Shown here piece by piece: positions 9,954-18,477 of a stretch of DNA of 64,000 nucleotides. Position 1 is the stretch's first letter, and each line of letters opens with the position of its first letter. The DNA is from Bacteroidales bacterium (GTDB taxonomy: Bacteria; Bacteroidota; Bacteroidia; Bacteroidales; F082): the NCBI GenBank assembly GCA_017538795.1, contig JAFYIE010000093.1, positions 1-64,000 of the forward strand, written 5' to 3'. A program made the position numbers and the translations under genes. The notes beneath the pieces were generated by a model. It had not been told where the DNA came from and made no database searches. It worked only from the letters and a program-made list of their open reading frames with translations.

Positions 9954-10706
9954 TTATTTTATTCTAAACATACGGAATGCGGCCTCATCCGACATCTTTT
10001 CTGTGCCGAAATCGGCACGCTTGCCGCCAAGCCATGGATTATTCTCAGCTAAGCCATCGGCGTCGCCAAGGATACGGAATGAATTCTTTGGAGCAAGATT
10101 CGGGTTACCACTAGTTTCCAACAAGATAACAGCAACTTTGAAGTCGCCCAAGCCGCCGAGTTCAGGATTCCAGTTACCGCTGAAAATTGTCGACTGCTTG
10201 GCATACAAGCCATCAGGATAACCTTCTGTGATATAATAACAAGTGAAATTCTCATCTTCGCCTACCACATAAAGGTCTCTATAAACTTCCTCATAATCAT
10301 TTTGTTTTCCAAAGAAATTGACTTTATCGCCGTTTCTCTCAAACGCGATATAACGATCACTAAATTGAGAACCAATACTGTCCTGAGCAAATGTTGAATG
10401 TATCAAAACGTGTGGACGTGAAACAAACTGACCATAAATCGCAGGAGGATTCTCTCCGCTGTAAATGTTCATGTGAGCTGTAACAGCTTCGTACAATAAG
10501 CTATCCACCGTAGTCACACTATCATTTATTATCGGGAAAACTGCCGGAGGCAAAACTCCGCCGGAATTTGGTTCAGGCGACCACGGATCTTCCCATGGAT
10601 TTTCATTTGTATTTTTGTCTTTCTTCTTACATGAAACGAAGCATAAAACAACAACAAGAGCTAATACACTAAAAATCAATGAGATAAATCTAAAATTCTT
10701 ATTCAT
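9954..10706 (-). CDS. Hypothetical lipoprotein
   Basis: Not recognised. This is a 250-residue lipoprotein with a hydrophobic N-terminal segment and a lipobox at CFVSC (Cys 26), followed by a lysine-rich KKKDK stretch and a Pro/Asn-rich linker (residues 35-60). The rest looks like a compact beta-rich domain (YIAFERNGDKVNFFGKQNDYEEVYRDLYVV). A promoter box lies about 28 bases upstream and the gene is followed after one base by the M16 peptidase, so the two are made together. It may be surface or periplasmic. Confidence 0.7.
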   Translation of the reverse strand: MNKNFRFISLIFSVLALVVVLCFVSCKKKDKNTNENPWEDPWSPEPNSGGVLPPAVFPIINDSVTTVDSLLYEAVTAHMNIYSGENPPAIYGQFVSRPHVLIHSTFAQDSIGSQFSDRYIAFERNGDKVNFFGKQNDYEEVYRDLYVVGEDENFTCYYITEGYPDGLYAKQSTIFSGNWNPELGGLGDFKVAVILLETSGNPNLAPKNSFRILGDADGLAENNPWLGGKRADFGTEKMSDEAAFRMFRIK

Positions 10707-10734
10707 AACATTTAAATTTTTGAAATTTCAACTG

Positions 10735-10742
10735 CAAAAATA
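10735..10742 (-). promoter_or_regulatory. Promoter -7 box for the lipoprotein-M16 operon
   Basis: On the minus strand the box reads TATTTTTG and is followed by CA. It lies 28 bases before the lipoprotein ATG. Confidence 0.6.
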
Positions 10743-10805
10743 CTATATTTTTTTTATTTACTAAAACATTTTCAAAAATAATAAACGAAATTCCAAAACG
10801 TTTAT

Positions 10806-10813
10806 TATCTTTG
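10806..10813 (+). promoter_or_regulatory. Promoter -7 box for the outer-membrane protein-waaA-pepA run
   Basis: TATCTTTG followed by CA lies 23 bases before the ATG at 10837, back to back with the minus-strand box at 10735-10742. Confidence 0.65.
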
Positions 10814-10836
10814 CAAGGAATAAATATTTATTTGTT

Positions 10837-11604
10837 ATGAGATTTAAAAGGCTGATTTTCATATTGTTAGCGGTAATACCTTTTATAACTAAAGCTCAGC
10901 AGGATATAAAAAAAGACCATGTTTCAACTTGGATGTTCCAGGTGACATACGCTTATCAGTCACCGGGACAGGACACAAAAGTCTTGTTTGGCAACAACCA
11001 TTCTGTAGGCGGCAGCGTTATTTTTAAGACAAAAAGCAACTGGCTTTTCAGCATAAACGGCAACTTCATCTCTGGAAACGAGGTAAACATAACAAGAGAA
11101 GAGCTCTTCGGCGATATTTTGGACAACAACGGCCAAATCATCACCGGAGACGGTATCTACGGAAGCTATGCTCTCTTTGAGAGAGGCGCGCATTTTCAGG
11201 CGAAAGTCGGAAAGATTTTCCCGGTCTTGGCACCAAACCCTAACTGCGGATTCTTTGTGCAGGGCGGCTTGGGATACCTTTTCAACAGAATCAGATGCGA
11301 GTTCGGCTCCTACGCCTCACCACCACCGGCGTTGGCTGGCGACTACAAATACGGCTACGACAGAATGCGTGGCGGTTTCGCATGGTCGGGAGAGATCGGA
11401 TATCTGTTTATGAGCAACTCAAGAGTATTGAATTTCTCACTTTCATTGGAATTTGTTCAGGCTTACACAAAGTCATTGCGTGAATGGGATTTCAACATGA
11501 TGAGCAAGGATAAAAACACCTACATCGACCAGTATTTCGGCATCAGAGCCGCTATCTACATCCCGACGTACAGACGTAAACCTGCAGAATATTACTATAA
11601 TTAA
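10837..11604 (+). CDS. Outer-membrane beta-barrel protein, unknown role
   Basis: This is a 255-residue protein with a signal peptide (MRFKRLIFILLAVIPFITKA, cleavage before QQD). The rest alternates aromatic and small residues as in membrane beta-strands (WLFSINGNFISGN, GYLFNRIRCEFG, FAWSGEIGYLFMSN, FSLSLEFVQAY). It has no lipobox. It is the first gene of a run with waaA one base after its stop, and then an aminopeptidase. Linkage to the KDO transferase suggests an envelope role, but that is only context. Confidence 0.7.
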   Translation: MRFKRLIFILLAVIPFITKAQQDIKKDHVSTWMFQVTYAYQSPGQDTKVLFGNNHSVGGSVIFKTKSNWLFSINGNFISGNEVNITREELFGDILDNNGQIITGDGIYGSYALFERGAHFQAKVGKIFPVLAPNPNCGFFVQGGLGYLFNRIRCEFGSYASPPPALAGDYKYGYDRMRGGFAWSGEIGYLFMSNSRVLNFSLSLEFVQAYTKSLREWDFNMMSKDKNTYIDQYFGIRAAIYIPTYRRKPAEYYYN

Positions 11605-11605
11605 T

Positions 11606-12835
11606 ATGCGACTTTTATACACTTTCTTTGTTCGCTGCTATGCCGCATTGATACATATAGCAGCCTTTTTCGGTAATAAAAAAGCCAGACTGTGGCGTGA
11701 CGGTCGTAAAGGCCAGTGGTACAAACTCAAAAAGCAAGACCCTGACACTCAATGGATTTGGATTCATGTATCGTCACTCGGAGAATTTGAGCAAGGACTT
11801 CCTATCATCGAAGCTGTAAAGAAAAAATTACCGCAATACAAACTCCTCCTCACTTTCTTCTCCCCTTCGGGATACGAACTGAAAAAGGATTATCCGCTCG
11901 CCGATTTGGTGGCTTACATGCCGCTCGACACCTTGGCAAACGCCCACAGACTGATACGCCATTTCAACTTCAAGGCAGCGATTTTCGTGAAATATGAGTT
12001 CTGGTTTAACCATATTAAAATGCTGAAAGACAAGCACGTACCTTTATTCTACATCTCTACGACGCTGCGTAAAAACCAGTATTTCTTCAAATTCTGGGGC
12101 AAATGGTTCAGAAATCATTTCTACGATGTAGAACATTTCTTCACTCAGAATGAAGAGACCGCCGAATTGCTTCGTAAGATGGACATCAACAACTTAACTG
12201 TAGCCGGAGACACCCGTTTCGACCGTGTATACCAGATAGCGCATCAGGCACAGCGTTTCCCCGACATTGAAGAGTTTATCGGCGACAGAAAATGTATCAT
12301 CGCAGGCAGCAGCTGGCCGTCAGATGAGAGGATTCTCTATCATTTCATCGAAAACATGCCCGAAAACTACTGCTTCATCATGGTGCCGCACGACATCTCC
12401 GACTCGCATGTCAAACACATCGAATCGCACCTCAACGACTATCAGCTATATACCGATTTTGATCCAAGCAACAAGACCAGGACTTTGGTAATCAACAAGA
12501 TAGGAATTCTTTCGAAGATTTACAGATATGCACAGTTCGCATATATCGGCGCCGGGTTCTACGATGGAATCCATAACATTCAGGAAGCTATCGTCTACGA
12601 CGTGCCTGTAGTCTTCGGTCCAAAATATCACGAATTTGAGGAGGCCGTCGATCTCGTGGCGTTGAAAGGCGCTTTCGTCATCAACAACCAGAACGAGCTC
12701 GAAGACGTGTTCTACAAATTCATCAACGACGAGAGTTTCTACAAGGAAGCATCGAAGATTTGCCATGATTACGTGGCAGGAAAAATCGGCGCTACAGAAA
12801 AGACAATGCGCGTTTTGGAGGGATTTTTATCATGA
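11606..12835 (+). CDS. waaA: 3-deoxy-D-manno-octulosonic acid (KDO) transferase
   Basis: WaaA is a GT30 glycosyltransferase that attaches KDO from CMP-KDO to lipid A precursor at the inner face of the cytoplasmic membrane. The 409-residue length is normal. An N-terminal membrane anchor (LLYTFFVRCYAALIHIAAFF) is followed by WIHVSSLGEFEQGLPII with the conserved catalytic Glu. The C-terminal half has the GSSWPSDE donor-site motif and IGAGFYDGIHNIQEAIVYDVPVVFGPKYHEFEEA. The ATG follows the upstream stop by one base, and the stop overlaps the pepA start by four bases (ATGA). Confidence 0.94.
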   Translation: MRLLYTFFVRCYAALIHIAAFFGNKKARLWRDGRKGQWYKLKKQDPDTQWIWIHVSSLGEFEQGLPIIEAVKKKLPQYKLLLTFFSPSGYELKKDYPLADLVAYMPLDTLANAHRLIRHFNFKAAIFVKYEFWFNHIKMLKDKHVPLFYISTTLRKNQYFFKFWGKWFRNHFYDVEHFFTQNEETAELLRKMDINNLTVAGDTRFDRVYQIAHQAQRFPDIEEFIGDRKCIIAGSSWPSDERILYHFIENMPENYCFIMVPHDISDSHVKHIESHLNDYQLYTDFDPSNKTRTLVINKIGILSKIYRYAQFAYIGAGFYDGIHNIQEAIVYDVPVVFGPKYHEFEEAVDLVALKGAFVINNQNELEDVFYKFINDESFYKEASKICHDYVAGKIGATEKTMRVLEGFLS

Positions 12836-14265
12836 CAACATTAAAGTTTAGGAACAACGACAAGGTTTCTGCAAAAGTTTTCATTTTAGAATCGGCAGAA
12901 GACGTCGATAAAATCGGTCTTCGCAAGGAAGAAGCCGATTACGTCAGGAAAAGTTACGACGACGACAAGAAGAAAACCGTCGTAATCAACAGATACACAG
13001 AGTGTTTCCACATATTTTTCATCGACAGCGAAGAGCCTGAAAGCAAAATTATGGAGCAGTGCCGCAGAAAAGGCGCGTCAATTTGTAAGTCGCTCAATGC
13101 CAACAAATATGAGGAAGTCCTGATTCAAAATATCGGCGGCAAGCGTTGCGTGAAGATGGGAACGGCGGAAGGCATGATGCTCGCCAACTACGAGTTTAAC
13201 AAATACAAGACCGACGCCAAGAGCAACACCTTGAAAACCATTTATTTCCTTGAAGGAACGGCTTGCAACGACTGCATGGAGAAGCTCAATATCACCGTTG
13301 AGGCCACTTTGATGGCTCGCGACCTCGTGAATGAGCCTGTCAACCATCTGAACGCCCAAGGTCTCGCCGAATTCATCAGCGAAAAGGTACGCTCAGTGGG
13401 CGGTGAAGCCGAGGTCTTCAACAAAAAGAAGATCGAGGCGCTGAGGATGGGCGGATTGCTCGCCGTCAACGCAGGCAGCATCGACGAGCCGACGTTCACC
13501 ATCCTTGAATGGAAGCCTGAACATCCTGTCAACGAGAAACCGATAGTGCTTGTCGGTAAAGGCATCGTCTTCGACACCGGCGGCTACAACCTCAAGTCAG
13601 CGACATACATGAACGACATGAAAGACGATATGTCGGGCGCGGCTACCGTCGCATGCACCGTCTACGCCGTAGCGAAAGCCAAGCTTCCGGTTCACGTCAT
13701 CGCTCTCGTGCCAGCTACCGACAATCGTCTGGATGGCAACGCACACGTCACAGGCGACGTCATCACCATGTACGACGGCACAACGGTAGAGGTTCTCAAC
13801 ACCGACGCTGAAGGACGCTTGATTTTAGCCGACGCGCTCGCCTATGCAAAGAAGTACGATCCTATAATGGTGTTCGACTTCGCGACTCTCACCGGTGCGG
13901 CATCGAATGCTATAGGTCCTGTAGCGACAGTGGCTATGGAGCACAACGCCGAAGAAATATACAAACAGCTCGAAACCGTGGGCGAGCGCGTGTACGAACG
14001 CCTCGTCAAGTTCCCGATGTGGGAAGAATATGGCGAGCTGATAAAATCGGACATCGCCGACATCAAGAACATTGGTGGAAAATTCGGTGGTGCCATCACT
14101 GCCGGCAAGTTCCTCGAACACTTCACCGACTATCCGTGGGTGCATTTCGACATCGCTGGACCGGCATACATCGAGAAGCCTGACCATTACAAAACAGCAG
14201 GCGGCACCGGCATTCACGTAAGATTACTGATGAGATTCTTACGAGATATGGTGAAGAAAGACTAA
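12832..14265 (+). CDS. pepA: M17 leucyl aminopeptidase
   Basis: This is a cytosolic two-metal aminopeptidase of 477 residues. The catalytic C-terminal half carries the M17 metal ligands: GKGIVFDTGGYNLKS (Lys and Asp), MNDMKDDMSGAA (Asp), and the signature NTDAEGRLILADAL (Asp, Glu and the catalytic Arg). The N-terminal 160 or so residues form the variable regulatory domain. It overlaps the waaA stop by four bases and ends with a four-base tail-to-tail overlap with tadA. The symbol is used in the broad sense; an exact PepA/PepB assignment is not possible here. Confidence 0.92.
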   Translation: MTTLKFRNNDKVSAKVFILESAEDVDKIGLRKEEADYVRKSYDDDKKKTVVINRYTECFHIFFIDSEEPESKIMEQCRRKGASICKSLNANKYEEVLIQNIGGKRCVKMGTAEGMMLANYEFNKYKTDAKSNTLKTIYFLEGTACNDCMEKLNITVEATLMARDLVNEPVNHLNAQGLAEFISEKVRSVGGEAEVFNKKKIEALRMGGLLAVNAGSIDEPTFTILEWKPEHPVNEKPIVLVGKGIVFDTGGYNLKSATYMNDMKDDMSGAATVACTVYAVAKAKLPVHVIALVPATDNRLDGNAHVTGDVITMYDGTTVEVLNTDAEGRLILADALAYAKKYDPIMVFDFATLTGAASNAIGPVATVAMEHNAEEIYKQLETVGERVYERLVKFPMWEEYGELIKSDIADIKNIGGKFGGAITAGKFLEHFTDYPWVHFDIAGPAYIEKPDHYKTAGGTGIHVRLLMRFLRDMVKKD

Positions 14266-14702
14266 CGCTTCTTTTTAAAGAAATCGGTCAACATTTGCAG
14301 GCATTCTTCTTTCAGGATGCCTGTTTTTATTTCAGTTTTAGGATGCAGCAGGTTTCCGAAGCGCTGGAAGCCGTTTTTCGGGTCGTCGCAAGCCCACACC
14401 ACTTTCTTGATATGACAGTGTTCCAACGCGCCCGCGCACATCACACATGGCTCGAGTGTGACATACAAGGTGCAGTCGTCGAGATATTTCGTTCCCAAAG
14501 CGTTGCAGGCGGCGGTGATGGCTAAAATCTCGGCATGAGCCGTAACATCGGTAAGCAGCTCCACCTGGTTATGTGCGCGGGCTATTATCTTGTCGTTCAC
14601 CACAACAACGGCTCCTACCGGCACCTCGTCGGCATCGGCGGCGGCTTTGGCTTCAGCCAAAGCCTGCCGCATGTAACTCTCGTCAGAAAATATCGATAAC
14701 AT
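14262..14702 (-). CDS. tadA: tRNA-specific adenosine deaminase
   Basis: TadA converts the wobble adenosine of tRNA-Arg(ACG) to inosine. The 146-residue protein has the zinc-binding deaminase motifs HAE (56-58, Glu being the proton shuttle) and PCVMC (85-89), with the family block GAVVVVNDKIIARAHN before them. It is last in a tight minus-strand run: its ATG shares a base with the stop of the MORN lipoprotein gene. Confidence 0.94.
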   Translation of the reverse strand: MLSIFSDESYMRQALAEAKAAADADEVPVGAVVVVNDKIIARAHNQVELLTDVTAHAEILAITAACNALGTKYLDDCTLYVTLEPCVMCAGALEHCHIKKVVWACDDPKNGFQRFGNLLHPKTEIKTGILKEECLQMLTDFFKKKR

Positions 14703-15136
14703 TATTTGTATTCTTTGACGTCGACCAAACTACCGTTTTCGTCGTAATATTTCCAAATACCATAAGGTTTCCCGTTGCGATACTCGTTTTCCGTGTTTAC
14801 CACGCCGTTTTCGTGATAAATCTTGCCTTTGCCTTCACGTTTTCCCTTCACGAACTTGCCGACGCTCATCAACTCGCCCGAGGGGAAATAGCCTCTAAAC
14901 TCGCCTTCTCGCTTATCATCAACGATTTTACCTTCAAGATTAAGCACGCCGTTTTCATGAAACCACCTCTCCTCTACCCATGTCGAGTCTTTTCCCACCA
15001 CATCATAATAATAAATAACCCACGGCAAATTCGTTCCTGTATGATAACGGACTACCTTCTGGACATGACGCACGGTCTTGTCCTGGCACGAAGCCACTAT
15101 CAAAGCGAGTAAAATTATTACAAAAATCTTTTTCAT
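14702..15136 (-). CDS. MORN-repeat (YwqK-like) lipoprotein
   Basis: The start is set at 15136, where the peptide MKKIFVIILLALIVASC gives a lipoprotein signal; a longer frame begins 10 codons earlier inside pyrC and is less likely. The 144-residue mature protein has four or so MORN-type repeats (WFHENGVLNLEGKI, YFPSGELMSVGKFVKGKREG, IYHENGVVNTENEYRNGKPYG, YYDENGSLVDVKEY). Such repeats are often annotated as YwqK-family antitoxins without evidence of that role. The gene sits between pyrC and tadA with spacing of one base or less. Confidence 0.8.
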   Translation of the reverse strand: MKKIFVIILLALIVASCQDKTVRHVQKVVRYHTGTNLPWVIYYYDVVGKDSTWVEERWFHENGVLNLEGKIVDDKREGEFRGYFPSGELMSVGKFVKGKREGKGKIYHENGVVNTENEYRNGKPYGIWKYYDENGSLVDVKEYK

Positions 15137-15137
15137 A

Positions 15138-16493
15138 TCAACGTTCAAATTCAAGTTGTTTGCCATTTACTTTTTCAACTATTCCATCATGATAAACGAG
15201 TTTACCGTTCACAAAAGTATGCGTCACCTGCGATTTTACAGTCAACCCGTCGTATGGCGTCCAGCCGCATTTATAAAGCATGTCGTCGTTTTTAATAATC
15301 TTTTCGTGATTCAAATCGACGAGAACAAGGTCGGCGTAGTAACCTTCACGAATGAAACCTCTTCCTTTGATTTGATATAAAGTCGCCGGATTATGGCACA
15401 TCAGCTTCACTATCTGCGGCAACGAAACCAACCCTTGATGATAGAGATTCAGCATCACGTCAAGGCTGTTTTGTATCGACGGGAAACCCGATTTTGCCGT
15501 AAAATAGTCGTCGGTAAACTTCTCATGCCACAGATGCGGCGCGTGGTCGGTGCCTATGGTGTCGATATGTCCGTCGATGATGGCTTTACGCAAAATATCA
15601 CGGTCGGAGGCCATCTTTATTGCCGGGTTGCACTTGATGGCAAAGCCTTTCTCATCGTAATCCCTATCGCAGAACGTGAGATAATGAGGACATGTCTCGG
15701 CTGTTATCTTCTTGTCTTTCAGCGGGATATCGTTTCTGAACAGTGTCAGCTCCGACTTCGTCGAGATATGCATTATATGCAGACGTGCGCCGAACTTCGC
15801 GGCCATGTCGACAGCCTTCGCCGACGATTTATAGCATGCTTCGGTAGTACGCACAAAGGGATGAATTCCCGCGTCAGCCACCACCTCGCCTTTTGAAGCC
15901 AAATCTTTGCAGCATACGGTGTTTTCATGAATCGTTTTCTCGTCCTCGCAATGTGCAGCGATAAGGCATGGCGACTCGTTAAACAACCGCACCAACGCAT
16001 CGTCTTCGTTGACGAGCATGTTGCCGGTGCTCGAGCCCATGAACAGCTTGATGCCGCACACCTTCTTCGGGTCGACTTTCTTCACCTCGTCGATGTTGTC
16101 GTTGGTGGCGCCGAGGTAAAACGAATAATTCGCCACTGATTTCTGTGCGGCGAGGTCGAATTTCTGTTGCAGAAGCTCCACCGTTGTCGTTTGCGGGTTG
16201 GTGTTCGGCATGTCCATAAACGACGTCACGCCGCCGGCCACGGCGGCGTGGCTCTCCGTGAAGATATCCGCCTTCTGCGTCAATCCCGGCTCACGGAAAT
16301 GCACATGCTCGTCGATGATGCCAGGGAACAGATATAATCCTTCGGCATCGATGACATCATAATTTGTAAAGACGTGCCATGGCGCGTCTCTACCAATCAA
16401 AATCTTCTCGATTTTTTCGTCAGAAATGACAACACTTGCCAACGTGGTCGTCCCTTCGTTGACAAGTGTCGCGTTTTTAATGATGTAATTCAT
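15138..16493 (-). CDS. pyrC: Dihydroorotase (class I), with a repeat-derived peptide
   Basis: The enzyme cyclises carbamoyl-aspartate to dihydroorotate in pyrimidine synthesis. The 451-residue length fits class I enzymes. Zinc ligands appear in DEHVHFREPG (HVH at 63-65), in AAHCEDEK, in HIMHISTKSEL and in GTDHAPH. Residues 34-44 (GRDAPWHVFTN) are encoded by a 28-base palindromic repeat at 16366-16393 and lie in a variable loop of the N-terminal beta-sandwich before VIDAEGLYLFPG. The gene overlaps the glycosyltransferase stop by one base and is followed after one base by the MORN lipoprotein. Confidence 0.93.
   Translation of the reverse strand: MNYIIKNATLVNEGTTTLASVVISDEKIEKILIGRDAPWHVFTNYDVIDAEGLYLFPGIIDEHVHFREPGLTQKADIFTESHAAVAGGVTSFMDMPNTNPQTTTVELLQQKFDLAAQKSVANYSFYLGATNDNIDEVKKVDPKKVCGIKLFMGSSTGNMLVNEDDALVRLFNESPCLIAAHCEDEKTIHENTVCCKDLASKGEVVADAGIHPFVRTTEACYKSSAKAVDMAAKFGARLHIMHISTKSELTLFRNDIPLKDKKITAETCPHYLTFCDRDYDEKGFAIKCNPAIKMASDRDILRKAIIDGHIDTIGTDHAPHLWHEKFTDDYFTAKSGFPSIQNSLDVMLNLYHQGLVSLPQIVKLMCHNPATLYQIKGRGFIREGYYADLVLVDLNHEKIIKNDDMLYKCGWTPYDGLTVKSQVTHTFVNGKLVYHDGIVEKVNGKQLEFER
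16366..16393. repeat. 28-base palindromic repeat inside pyrC
   Basis: On the plus strand it starts GTAAAGACG and ends GCGTCTCTAC around a CCATGG core, an imperfect palindrome with one symmetric mismatch pair in each half. The same ends, with a different core, occur at 25853-25880 inside murF-alr. It is translated in frame in pyrC. Confidence 0.85.
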
Positions 16494-17230
16494 TATTTTT
16501 GTCTCGGTTTAATCTTACCAAACATTCCTCTCCATCTCAGGTTGAGAACACCGAAAATAGCTTCTCTGAAGATACCGCCCGACATCTTTGAGGTGCCTTC
16601 GCGACGGTCGGTGAAGATAATGGAGACCTCTTCGATCTTGAATCCGAGCTTCCATGCGGTGTATTTCATCTCGATTTGGAAAGCGTATCCAATGAATTTG
16701 ATCCTGTCGAAGTCGATGGTTTCAAGCACTTTACGTGTGTAGCACACGAATCCGGCAGTGGTGTCGCGCACTTTCATTCCCGTCACGAAACGGACGTAAG
16801 CGGAGGCGTAGTACGACATCAAGACACGACCCATCGGCCAGTTCACCACGTTGACACCGCATTTGTAACGTGAGCCAACGGCGAGGTCGGCACCGTTAGC
16901 ACAGGCGTCGCGCAAACGGATGAGGTCGTCAGGGTTATGCGAAAAGTCAGCATCCATCTCAGTAACATACTGATAATCACGCTGCAAAGCCCATTTAAAA
17001 CCATGGATATAAGCGGTTCCAAGTCCCAGCTTGCCTTTTCTTTCCTCGATGAAAAGCCTGTCGGGAAACTCCTGCATGAGGCGTTTCACTATGTCGGCAG
17101 TGCCGTCAGGACTGTTATCTTCAATGACCAGGATGTCGAAAGACATCGGAAGGTTGAAGACATAACGGATTATCTTTTCAATATTCTCTTTCTCGTTATA
17201 CGTCGGGATGATAACTAAATTATCTGCCAT
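16493..17230 (-). CDS. GT2 polyprenol-phosphate mannosyl/glucosyltransferase
   Basis: This is a 245-residue soluble GT-A glycosyltransferase of the dolichol-phosphate mannose synthase type. It has the N-terminal IIPTYNEKENI, the nucleotide-binding VIEDNSPDGTADIV, the DxD metal site in TEMDADFSHNPDDL, and the acceptor-loop residues GSRYKCGVNVVNWP and DTTAGFVCY. It would transfer a sugar from a nucleotide donor to a lipid carrier for use in the periplasm. It lacks the C-terminal membrane domain of eukaryotic-type DPM1 fusions. It is the fourth gene of the TonB-receptor run, 11 bases after the DUF5689 gene. Confidence 0.87.
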   Translation of the reverse strand: MADNLVIIPTYNEKENIEKIIRYVFNLPMSFDILVIEDNSPDGTADIVKRLMQEFPDRLFIEERKGKLGLGTAYIHGFKWALQRDYQYVTEMDADFSHNPDDLIRLRDACANGADLAVGSRYKCGVNVVNWPMGRVLMSYYASAYVRFVTGMKVRDTTAGFVCYTRKVLETIDFDRIKFIGYAFQIEMKYTAWKLGFKIEEVSIIFTDRREGTSKMSGGIFREAIFGVLNLRWRGMFGKIKPRQK

Positions 17231-17241
17231 TTCTTTAAAAA

Positions 17242-18450
17242 TTATTCAGAGTCTGTTAATTCGTATTCGTTTGTATCTTTCATTCCTGATTTACCAAGAT
17301 ATGCCTTCAGGTTACCGTGCACCTTTAAGATCTTACCCAGATTCTCCGGATGGTCTTTTAAGTTGATTTCACGGATTCCAGAGGCTGCATTATGAGGCAG
17401 ATAAACGACGAGGCACTTGTTGATGTCTCTCTCATCCGCTTCATCTGCCAGGATGATATTGGTAATGTTTTCATTATAAGTGAACTCCGGTCCCCATGAG
17501 ATCTGATTATCATTGGTGATAGCACCACTTGCGATGTTTGCCGAGCCAACGATATAACCTCTAACCCATTGAGCCGTATCGCCTTGGTGCTCAAGTCCAG
17601 CCGCAATGTTAAACGGGTCGGTCTCTGTGCCACTGCCTTCTGGAGTGATAATTGACGCTTCTATCGGGTCACCAAACATCTGAACCTCAGAAATGGTACG
17701 GATAGTGAACTGCCATGCGTTGCCTGTGCTGTAATATGTAAGGATGCCAATGATGGTACCGTTACCCTGAGGGAGCATAGTCTTAGCGAAGCTTGCATAA
17801 TTACTTGTTCTCACAATGATTGACTCGTCGACAAGCGAATATGTGCTGTCGGCATTCATCTGATACTGAGCAAGGTTAAACTGTCCGTAAGCGTTGTCTG
17901 GAGCGTATGTGTTATTACGGTCAGCAGCCCTAAACTCAACATTGTAAAATTTCACAAGTCTGCCGATATAGTTACTATTTACATTAAGTGTGCTTATCGA
18001 GTCAGGCTCAATGAATTTGTTATTGGCAAGAATTGTTATATTCCTTGGCTCAAGATCCTGAATCTGAGGTGTGCCGCTGTATTCCGACAAGGTGGCGCCT
18101 TTCAGATACACACGTACCGAATCTCCGATGCGAAGGCCACTGGTGCTCTTCATATAAAGCTCGATAGCCTTGTCGCCGTCCTGGATAAATGAGGCTTTGT
18201 AAAGGTTTCCTGAAGCCTCATCGTCGGTAACAATACCATAAACCGAAGCATCCTGGGTGAATGTGTGTGTTCCTTCGGCATGCCACATGTAAAGCAAAGT
18301 GTCGATAGTGTAAACATCACCAACAGGGAGTTCAAAATTAATGCCCGGTGTCGGATAGTTGTTCTCTTTTTGATTCTTATCGATACACGAGGTCAAAACG
18401 ACCGCTGCCATAAGAACCAATATGCCGTATTTTTTTATTGACTTTAACAT
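17242..18450 (-). CDS. DUF5689 (OB-fold-like) lipoprotein
   Basis: This is a 402-residue lipoprotein (lipobox VLTSC near residue 22). The N-terminal half shows the DUF5689 pattern (ASVYGIVTDDEASGNLYKASFIQDGDKAIELYMK, GDSVRVYLKGATLSEYSGTPQIQ). From about residue 270 there is a second OB-like unit (PFNIAAGLEHQGDTAQWVRGYIVGSA, then KILKVHGNLKAYLGKSGMKDTNEYEL), resembling DUF6359. OB folds of this kind often bind nucleic acid or sugar. It lies between a second DUF5689 lipoprotein and a glycosyltransferase, downstream of a TonB receptor, so a surface-binding role in uptake is the best guess. Confidence 0.8.
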   Translation of the reverse strand: MLKSIKKYGILVLMAAVVLTSCIDKNQKENNYPTPGINFELPVGDVYTIDTLLYMWHAEGTHTFTQDASVYGIVTDDEASGNLYKASFIQDGDKAIELYMKSTSGLRIGDSVRVYLKGATLSEYSGTPQIQDLEPRNITILANNKFIEPDSISTLNVNSNYIGRLVKFYNVEFRAADRNNTYAPDNAYGQFNLAQYQMNADSTYSLVDESIIVRTSNYASFAKTMLPQGNGTIIGILTYYSTGNAWQFTIRTISEVQMFGDPIEASIITPEGSGTETDPFNIAAGLEHQGDTAQWVRGYIVGSANIASGAITNDNQISWGPEFTYNENITNIILADEADERDINKCLVVYLPHNAASGIREINLKDHPENLGKILKVHGNLKAYLGKSGMKDTNEYELTDSE

Positions 18451-18477
18451 ATCTGTAATATTTTGATTATCAATAAA

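Noticed and set aside
14702-15136. The MORN lipoprotein as a toxin-antitoxin component
   Set aside because: The antitoxin label comes from database naming of the YwqK family; no toxin gene is adjacent.
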